Positions 6,673 to 11,299 of a stretch of 11,299 bases of DNA are shown piece after piece. The first letter of the stretch is position 1, and every line of letters begins with the position of its first letter. A model generated the notes under the pieces. The model ran no database searches. It saw nothing but the letters and a program-made list of their open reading frames with translations, and was not told the DNA's origin. Both the position numbers and the translations under genes were made by a program. This stretch comes from Syntrophaceae bacterium (lineage in GTDB: Bacteria > Desulfobacterota > Desulfomonilia > Desulfomonilales > Desulfomonilaceae): contig JACWAG010000155.1 of the NCBI GenBank assembly GCA_014874425.1, forward strand, positions 1-11,299, written 5' to 3'.

Positions 6673-8316
6673 ATGAACCTCGAATATACTTTCACCAGAT
6701 TTGAACAGGCGTGTGAAAAATATCCTGACAATACCGCTGTTATCTTTTTGGGTGATAAATTCACTTACCGCAACTTGAAAAATAAGGTTTACCGGTTTGC
6801 GACGGGCTTGAGCGGGCTTGGAGTAAAAAAGGGCGACCGGGTCCTGCTTTATCTCTCGAACTCCATTCAAATGATAATCGCTTATCTGGCCGTACAGAAA
6901 ATTGGGGCAGTTGTTGTGCTCGTTTCCCCAATTTACACATCGCATGAACTTGAATATATGATCAAGGACTCTCAGGCCCGGATAGTAATTTGCCATGACA
7001 CAAATTACGGCTATGTTTCAGAAACCGTAACCGCCACCGGACTCAAACATATAATTTACACGAATCTCCTGGATTTGATTTCTTTTCCGAAAAGAGTAAT
7101 CGCCGGGCTTTTTGATAAAACCCCGCACGGAAAGGTTAAAGGAGGGATTGAGACCATTCCATTCCGGAATTTGCTCAAATTTGATCCGGACCCGCCTCAA
7201 GTTGAAATAGACCCTATCAAGGACCTTTCCTACATACTTTACACAGGTGGAACAACTGGTTTCCCCAAAGGAGTGGCCGGCAATCACTGGGGCCATACAT
7301 CGTATGTCAATGATATTACAGACGTTGTTTTCTCCGGCCATCTAAAATTCGGGACTGACGTTTACATAGCTATAAATCCACTGTTTCACATAATGGCCCT
7401 GGGACTTTTAATGGCAGTAGGGCTGAATTGCGGCAATGCAACTGTGTTAATGCCCGTCCCGCAGGTTGACGCGATCCTTTCGGCTATTGAACGTTACCGG
7501 GTCCGGTGGATGCTCGGCGTCCCTGCGCTCTATCGTATGATTCTTGAGAATGACCGTCAGGATACATATGACTTGAGTTCGCTTCTCTATTGTTATTGTG
7601 GTGGTGATGTGCTCCCTCGTGAAGTGCTCCATCGCTGGAAAGAGAGGGTGGGTTGGCCGATATATCAAGTCTATGGGTCCACGGAAGCAGGCCATGTCTG
7701 TTACAGCCGCCTTGAGGATGGCGAACCCGATCCAATGTCCATAGGCAAACCGCTTCCATCCAGGCGCGTCAAAATAGTGAACCCGGACACCATGGAAACG
7801 GTTCAAGTTGGAGAGGTCGGAGAATTGCTAGTCACATCCGATCATTCGATGAAGGAATATCTAAACAAACCGGAGGAGACGGAAAGGTCATTTGTCAGTA
7901 TCGACGGGGAGGTTTACTATCGCACCAGCGATTTTGTAACAAGTCTTTCGAATGGCCTTATAGTGTATGTCGAGAGGTCGGCGGATATACTCAAACACAA
8001 GGGATATCGTGTATCGGCCTCTGAAGTGGAGGCGGTCCTTCAAGACCATCCGGTGGTTGTAGGAGCTTGTGTTGTAGGGGTCCCAGATCCGAAAGTGGGT
8101 GAAAGAGTCAAGGCGATAGTTGTTCTAAAAGATGACGCAAAAGGCGTAAGCGCTACGGACCTCATTAATTTCTGCAAAGAAAAACTCGCGCCGTACAAGG
8201 TCCCGTCATACATAGAATTTCGGGATATGTTGCCCAAATCTAAAGTTGGGAAATTGTTACGTAGAGAAATTCGAGATGAAGAAAAGCGGAAGATCCATGG
8301 GGACAAGAGAGCCTAA
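6673..8316 (+). CDS. AMP-forming acyl-CoA synthetase (class I adenylate-forming, AMP-binding family)
   Basis: A 547-residue cytoplasmic enzyme expected to activate a carboxylic acid with ATP and CoA to an acyl-CoA, AMP and pyrophosphate. Motifs seen: the P-loop YTGGTTGFPKG at 190-200, YGSTE at 334-338, Asp420 in YRTSD, the hinge region ERSADILKHKG at 434-444, and the A10 motif PKSKVGK with the catalytic Lys527. AAGGA precedes ATG 6673 and the gene starts 12 bases after livF, so it belongs to the importer operon; this linkage suggests it acts on the imported solute. Deviations: the usual TGD reads TSD and the usual GR of the hinge reads ER. Fatty acid, aromatic acid and other carboxylates are all possible substrates; the length and the 130-165 insert look more like FadD-type enzymes than benzoate-CoA ligase, but this is inference. 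Confidence 0.9.
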   Translation: MNLEYTFTRFEQACEKYPDNTAVIFLGDKFTYRNLKNKVYRFATGLSGLGVKKGDRVLLYLSNSIQMIIAYLAVQKIGAVVVLVSPIYTSHELEYMIKDSQARIVICHDTNYGYVSETVTATGLKHIIYTNLLDLISFPKRVIAGLFDKTPHGKVKGGIETIPFRNLLKFDPDPPQVEIDPIKDLSYILYTGGTTGFPKGVAGNHWGHTSYVNDITDVVFSGHLKFGTDVYIAINPLFHIMALGLLMAVGLNCGNATVLMPVPQVDAILSAIERYRVRWMLGVPALYRMILENDRQDTYDLSSLLYCYCGGDVLPREVLHRWKERVGWPIYQVYGSTEAGHVCYSRLEDGEPDPMSIGKPLPSRRVKIVNPDTMETVQVGEVGELLVTSDHSMKEYLNKPEETERSFVSIDGEVYYRTSDFVTSLSNGLIVYVERSADILKHKGYRVSASEVEAVLQDHPVVVGACVVGVPDPKVGERVKAIVVLKDDAKGVSATDLINFCKEKLAPYKVPSYIEFRDMLPKSKVGKLLRREIRDEEKRKIHGDKRA

Positions 8317-8485
8317 GCGTCGCTGGATTAACTCTGGATATGAAATTTGAGCCACAGAGCAATCAGAAATCCGGCTGGGAAAAAACACGAATTTCCATTC
8401 TACACCCCACAAAAGAATAGTGACGACATCTTATTCTAGTTGACGCTTCCGATAATTAGAGGCGTAAATCAGAATGAACAGAATA

Positions 8486-8541
8486 CCCCAGGAGTTGGCG
8501 CCCGCTCTAAACAGGCGGGTGGCGCCGAACTCCTTAGGGGG
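8486..8541. repeat. Long GC-rich imperfect palindrome between convergent genes, probable bidirectional terminator or dispersed repeat
   Basis: The left arm holds CCCC, AGGAGTT, GGCGCC and CGC; the right arm holds GCGGG, GGCGCC, AACTCCT and AGGGG, which are its inverted copies with a few unpaired bases, around the loop TCTAAACAG. The stem has about 20 pairs. It lies between the ends of the acyl-CoA ligase (8316, plus) and dsrC (8557, minus), the right place for a shared terminator. There is no clean T-run on either side, so it may instead be a REP-like dispersed palindrome or an mRNA-protecting hairpin. Confidence 0.6.
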
Positions 8542-8556
8542 TGAAATGAAAGGATG

Positions 8557-8874
8557 TTAAACGCACCCAGTAGGCTTCGGTAGGCCAGCCACTTTACAGG
8601 CGCCTTTAGCTGGTCCGGAGGGAAACAGCTCGTAGATTTTTTTCAGCTTGAAGCCGGTATCCTTGCAAACCTTACGAATCATAGGGGCAATGTTGAATTC
8701 CAGGTAGTAATTTCTGAGGTAGTGAACAACCTTCCAATGCTCCTCAGTCATTTCGCCGATACCTTCGGTTTTGGCGAAAAGAGACGCGACTTCTTCGTTC
8801 CACAGATCGGGATCTTGAAGGAAACCATCTTCGTCAACGTCAAAGGTTCTTCCTTCAATTTCAAGTGTAGGCAT
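8557..8874 (-). CDS. dsrC: DsrC, sulfur-carrier partner of dissimilatory sulfite reductase
   Basis: A 105-residue cytoplasmic protein that carries sulfur as a trisulfide between its two C-terminal cysteines during sulfite reduction by DsrAB. Seen: a start MPTLEIEGRTFDVDEDGFL, the WNEEVA and LTEEHW-like (MTEEHWKVVHYLRNYY) blocks of the DsrC/TusE fold, and the C-terminal arm with Cys93 and the penultimate Cys104 exactly 11 residues apart, ending PTGCV. Both cysteines separate true DsrC from TusE, which keeps only the last one. ATG 8874 has AAAGGAGG upstream; a 16-codon extension to 8922 is open but not conserved in kind and is rejected. No dsrAB, dsrMK or other sulfur genes are in the window, as is common since dsrC is often unlinked. 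It is the best metabolic marker here. Confidence 0.97.
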   Translation of the reverse strand: MPTLEIEGRTFDVDEDGFLQDPDLWNEEVASLFAKTEGIGEMTEEHWKVVHYLRNYYLEFNIAPMIRKVCKDTGFKLKKIYELFPSGPAKGACKVAGLPKPTGCV

Positions 8875-8884
8875 ATTATAGAGC

Positions 8885-8892
8885 CCTCCTTT
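8885..8892 (-). promoter_or_regulatory. Strong ribosome binding site deciding the dsrC start
   Basis: AAAGGAGG on the minus strand ends 10 bases before ATG 8874 and would lie inside the coding region if the upstream start at 8922 were used. This, with the conserved DsrC N-terminus, fixes the start. Confidence 0.75.
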
Positions 8893-8933
8893 ATGCAAGT
8901 TAGCCGGGACAACACCGGACAAAATATCTAATC

Positions 8934-8939
8934 ATTATA
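8934..8939 (-). promoter_or_regulatory. Candidate -10 box for dsrC
   Basis: A perfect TATAAT on the minus strand lies 60 bases upstream of the dsrC start, in an AT-rich stretch. The -35 region at the right distance (TTTCTT or TTTTCT) is poor, so an activator or a different sigma factor contact is possible. Transcription would start near 8927. Confidence 0.4.
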
Positions 8940-9040
8940 ATGTTAGCATCCGCGAAAAGAAAAAACAAGATCGAATATTTTTGCCACACCTCTCGCAAAC
9001 AAGTACACCAGTCAATTAAGAAAATCAACTACAATTCTTA

Positions 9041-9508
9041 TCAATTTCCAGCAGGTTTTTTGATCTTGGCTTCCGTGTCCTGAATGTATTTTTGAAGAAC
9101 CTTTTTGGCAGCCGGCCGTTTTTCCAATTTCGCTGCGTCCTTATAAGCCTGAAGCGCCGACGCGTAATCCTTTTTGATCTCGTATAACAGCCCCATAAGC
9201 CCGTAAGCATCCGGATAATCGGGGTTTAACTGCACAGCCTTCTTGAGGTCAGCGATGCTTTTGTCATATTCTCCCTTTTTCGAATAAGCTATCGCGCGAT
9301 TATGATATGCCACAAAGAAATTAGGATTGTCCTTGATCGATTTTGAGAAAGACTCAATTGCCCTGTCCCACTTTTCTACACGGAGCGCAAATTCGCCCTG
9401 CTCGTAATAATCCAGGTAATCTTCGGCCGTTGCGACCGCCACAAAAGATAAGGTGATGACTACGAATACTGCTAAGAAAGTGAATCGTTTCAATGTATTA
9501 TCAGCCAT
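9041..9508 (-). CDS. Small exported tetratricopeptide-repeat (TPR) protein
   Basis: A 155-residue protein with a signal peptide (residues 1-28: Lys-Arg, a hydrophobic core, then VATA|E cleavage) and three TPR units at about 31-64, 65-98 and 99-132. The repeats show the TPR pattern, for example AYHNRAIAYSKKGEYDKSIADLKKAVQLNP. The tail is Lys-rich. It should sit in the periplasm, or at a membrane if the signal is not cleaved, as a protein-protein adaptor; no partner or pathway can be assigned. ATG 9508 has GAGGAG close upstream, with tight spacing if the second GGAG is used and about 5 bases if the first GAGG pairs. It lies 166 bases upstream of dsrC on the same strand, but dsrC has its own candidate -10 box, so co-transcription is uncertain. 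Confidence 0.85.
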   Translation of the reverse strand: MADNTLKRFTFLAVFVVITLSFVAVATAEDYLDYYEQGEFALRVEKWDRAIESFSKSIKDNPNFFVAYHNRAIAYSKKGEYDKSIADLKKAVQLNPDYPDAYGLMGLLYEIKKDYASALQAYKDAAKLEKRPAAKKVLQKYIQDTEAKIKKPAGN

Positions 9509-9583
9509 GACTCCTCTTAAACGCCCATATGAAAGTTATATGTTATCACACTATTATGTTCATATAAATACTGTTTTTTACGA

Positions 9584-9787
9584 TTAACCTACCACCCTGA
9601 GCCGCGTTTTAGGCCACGGCTCGCTCCGGTCTGTTTCAAATACCAATAACACACTAACATCGTTATGTATATTTCCATTTTCTGATGAGCGCTTGCCTGA
9701 CATGGTTTGGTAGAAGATAATGTAATCAGGCCGAAAAATATATGTAACTTCATCTGCTTGCTCGAATTGCCATCCTTTGCTGTTCAC
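9584..9787 (-). CDS. Possible small hypothetical protein (67 residues)
   Basis: Not recognised. It starts at GTG 9787 with TTGAGG five bases upstream and stops at 9584. Its composition is protein-like, with aromatic residues throughout (WQFEQ, TYIFRPDYIIFYQ), a VSVLLVFE stretch and a basic C-terminus ending KTRLRVVG; there is no signal peptide or membrane segment. It is divergent from the capsid-type gene, with 42 bases between the two starts, and lies 75 bases upstream of the TPR gene on the same strand. A candidate promoter for the capsid-type gene lies inside it. It could be a genuine small gene, a remnant of a larger protein, or chance. Confidence 0.4.
   Translation of the reverse strand: MNSKGWQFEQADEVTYIFRPDYIIFYQTMSGKRSSENGNIHNDVSVLLVFETDRSEPWPKTRLRVVG
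9693..9721 (+). promoter_or_regulatory. Candidate sigma-70 promoter for the capsid-type gene
   Basis: TTGCCT (9693-9698) and GATAAT (9716-9721) are separated by 17 bases, four-of-six and five-of-six matches. Transcription would start near 9728, about 100 bases before the start of the capsid-type gene and antisense to the small ORF at 9584-9787. Confidence 0.35.
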
Positions 9788-9829
9788 ATTTACCTCAACA
9801 CATCATGAAAAAGGAAAGGAAACGTAGAA

Positions 9830-11044
9830 ATGCCCACAAATGTGAGTGATTTTCTGAAACTATGGACACAAAGCGACCAGGTTTCAGAACGCAGGTTACA
9901 AAAATTTCTTTTGGTGGGGTTGGACAAGATAGTTCAGGAACAAAGCGACGTGCTGTCAAAGCTTTCTATTGGGCCATCAGCCTCCGGTCCTGTGGTCCGC
10001 TGGATGGAAGAATGGGGCTACCCAACCCAGATATCAGCCACTCTCGATCAGTCTGTTCTAACCTTTTCCGGTCGGCTCTTCGGCAAGGCCATCGACGCCG
10101 AAGCGATCCGAAAGGTAATTAGGCAGGGCACAATACTCGAGAGGCCATCCGACGGCGCGCAAGTGAAGGTAAACACCTTAAACGGGCTGACCGCAAATGT
10201 TTCAAGTTATGGCGGGGGGATTCTGAATGATGATATTACGGAAACCGTCTGGGACATAATAGCTGAAGCATGGTCCGACTATCGTGACGCGAGTGATCCA
10301 AGATCGCTGGACAGGGTCTTTCGTGAAGTAGGCACCCAAATCCATGCTGAGACTTTTGAAATCCCCAAGACAAGAAAAAATACCAAATACGAAATCGTGG
10401 GTGACGAAGTCGAACATCAGATCAGCGCTTTGCTCGACAAATTGAGGCGACAACTCGCATACGCGGTCCTCAGGTCACGACCTTTTCATGACGGTACAGG
10501 TTTTGTTTACGGGAACAAAACAGAAGAATCCACAATGTGCGGCCTTTGCTCTTGGCCGCTGATAACTCAATCTGAAACTCCAAACCCGAAAGTTTATGTA
10601 AATAAAGCCTCACAAGTTCTCACAAAAGATGATTTGGATAATCTCGCTCTTAGCCTGTGGCTGGACGAACAAGCCGATCTCAACAAAGGAAACTGGTGGA
10701 TTGTCTGTCATCCTTTGATCAGCCGATACATTCATGATTTTGATATCAGCTACAGAAGGACTGACCGGTCTGACAGTGGCGTAGGCTTCTATGTGGACCA
10801 TTTCGATTCCAAAATAGGCAAGAATTTTCCTATCCTTCCTGATCGCTACATGAGACCTGACACATTGATGATCGTCAACTTTGACGCGGCTACATATGGG
10901 TATTACGCAAATGACCGGATGGACAGAAAAGAGGTCTCAACTCAAGGAAGATATCAGCGCTGGCTCATATCCTTCCAGACTTACGGCGTTGTCGTCCGAA
11001 ATCCACGGGCCAATATCGGCATGATCTACGGGTTGGCGCATTAA
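9830..11044 (+). CDS. HK97-fold phage major capsid protein-like, SU10/DUF5309 type, stand-alone
   Basis: A complete 404-residue protein. Residues 1-50 are polar and probably helical. From about 165 on it follows the pattern known for SU10-type (DUF5309) major capsid proteins: GTQIHAETFEIP at 168-179, then VGDEVEHQISALLDKLRRQLAYAVL at 190-214, where family members read 'G...E..YQ..K..ELKRDIE..LL'; a HPLISRYIHDF block at 294-304; DHFDSKIGKNFPILPDRYM at 323-341 followed by DTLMIVNFD; and a C-terminus RWLISFQTYGVVVRNPRANIGMIYGL like the family's 'xxxxGEYTLEVRNExAHAxIxGL'. Family role: self-assembly into an icosahedral shell. ATG 9830 is preceded by two AAGGA copies, the nearer 9 bases away. No frameshift or stop is seen. 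No terminase, portal, protease or tail gene is nearby; tRNA genes follow after 100 bases. It may be a prophage edge or remnant, or a domesticated compartment shell. The assignment rests on pattern recall, not a profile search. Confidence 0.72.
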   Translation: MPTNVSDFLKLWTQSDQVSERRLQKFLLVGLDKIVQEQSDVLSKLSIGPSASGPVVRWMEEWGYPTQISATLDQSVLTFSGRLFGKAIDAEAIRKVIRQGTILERPSDGAQVKVNTLNGLTANVSSYGGGILNDDITETVWDIIAEAWSDYRDASDPRSLDRVFREVGTQIHAETFEIPKTRKNTKYEIVGDEVEHQISALLDKLRRQLAYAVLRSRPFHDGTGFVYGNKTEESTMCGLCSWPLITQSETPNPKVYVNKASQVLTKDDLDNLALSLWLDEQADLNKGNWWIVCHPLISRYIHDFDISYRRTDRSDSGVGFYVDHFDSKIGKNFPILPDRYMRPDTLMIVNFDAATYGYYANDRMDRKEVSTQGRYQRWLISFQTYGVVVRNPRANIGMIYGLAH

Positions 11045-11080
11045 GATCATTTTTGTCCCACCATGGCGCAAACAACCATG

Positions 11081-11095
11081 TTTACACTCTGTAAA
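11081..11095 (+). terminator. Weak AT-rich hairpin after the capsid-type gene
   Basis: TTTACA and TGTAAA are perfect inverted copies around CTC, followed by AATTTTCTT. It starts 36 bases after the capsid-type stop. The stem is short and AT-rich, so termination would be inefficient; a modest candidate only. Confidence 0.3.
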
Positions 11096-11106
11096 AATTT
11101 TCTTGG

Positions 11107-11135
11107 TTGACTTGTTTACTGAAGCTTTGTAACCT
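11107..11135 (+). promoter_or_regulatory. Candidate promoter for the tRNA-His/tRNA-Arg pair
   Basis: TTGACT (11107-11112) and TAACCT (11130-11135) are 17 bases apart, ten bases before the tRNA-His start, followed by a G-rich stretch of the sort seen in growth-rate-controlled stable-RNA promoters. The -10 match is poor (three of six). Confidence 0.4.
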
Positions 11136-11144
11136 ATGGGGTGT

Positions 11145-11221
11145 GGAGGGCGTAGCTCAGTTGGCAGAGTTCAGGGTTGTGGCCCCTGCGGTCGTGGGTT
11201 CGAATCCCATCGCTCTCCCCA
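11145..11221 (+). tRNA. trnH: tRNA-His (anticodon GTG)
   Basis: A full cloverleaf can be drawn. The acceptor stem is GAGGGCG (11146-11152) with CGCTCTC (11211-11217), one G-U pair. The D stem is GCTC/GAGT, the anticodon stem CAGGG/CCCTG with loop TTGTGGC, the T stem GTGGG/CCCAT with loop TTCGAAT. The anticodon GTG reads His CAC/CAU codons. The extra G at 11145 opposite C73 (11218) is the hallmark of tRNA-His. The CCA tail is encoded (11219-11221). Confidence 0.96.
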
Positions 11222-11240
11222 CTACAATTTATGTCTCTCT

Positions 11241-11299
<59 letters not shown>

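Noticed and set aside
7447..7806. Two overlapping minus-strand open frames of 91-119 codons inside the acyl-CoA ligase gene
   Set aside because: They overlap conserved ligase motifs and have His/Arg-rich composition typical of antisense shadows.
8405..8440. AGAATA/TATTCT inverted repeat after the acyl-CoA ligase gene
   Set aside because: Six AT-rich pairs with a 12-base loop and no T-run; too weak next to the strong palindrome at 8486-8541.
8875..8922. Extended dsrC start adding 16 residues
   Set aside because: The strong AAAGGAGG site lies inside this extension and DsrC proteins begin at the MPTLEIEG-like sequence.
9805..9849. 14-codon lysine/arginine-rich frame overlapping the start of the capsid-type gene
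   Set aside because: No ribosome binding site ahead of its ATG; it arises from the A/G-rich ribosome binding region of the capsid-type gene.
11062..11080. CATGG/CCATG inverted repeat after the capsid-type gene
   Set aside because: Five pairs with a 9-base loop, likely chance.

Overview
The window looks like chromosomal DNA of an anaerobic, dissimilatory sulfate- or sulfite-reducing bacterium, most likely a Desulfobacterota (deltaproteobacterial) lineage. The main evidence is a bona fide dsrC gene with both redox cysteines. A LivKHMGF-type ABC importer followed by an acyl-CoA synthetase, a pattern common in anaerobes that use aromatic or fatty acids, fits this view. Base composition is moderate, with no strong GC skew by eye. 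The species cannot be named from the sequence.

Layout: (1) Bases 1-1440, minus strand: a DASS/SLC13-type anion permease whose 3' end runs off the left edge. (2) Bases 1441-1760: a divergent control region with a small perfect palindrome, a candidate minus-strand promoter and a perfect-consensus sigma-70 promoter on the plus strand. (3) Bases 1761-8316, plus strand: an apparent six-gene operon encoding a periplasmic binding protein, two membrane permeases, two ATPases and an AMP-forming acyl-CoA ligase. It reads as one unit that would capture a small (probably carboxylate or amino acid-like) solute in the periplasm, import it and activate it to a CoA thioester; the substrate cannot be read from sequence. 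(4) Bases 8317-8556: convergent intergenic region with a long GC-rich imperfect palindrome, probably a shared terminator or a dispersed repeat. (5) Bases 8557-9508, minus strand: dsrC, then a small exported TPR protein. (6) Bases 9584-11044: a possible 67-codon minus-strand gene, divergent from a complete 404-residue protein that reads as an HK97-fold phage major capsid protein of the SU10/DUF5309 type. (7) Bases 11145-11299: tRNA-His(GTG) and the start of tRNA-Arg(TCG).

The most unusual item is the capsid-type gene: it is intact, has a good ribosome binding site and a candidate promoter, and has no terminase, portal, protease or tail gene beside it in this window. It is either the surviving or edge gene of a prophage whose remainder lies to the right, or a domesticated shell protein. 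The second item is the DASS permease, which has the family framework but lacks both canonical Ser-Asn-Thr substrate/sodium motifs. No CRISPR array, insertion sequence or transposase was seen.
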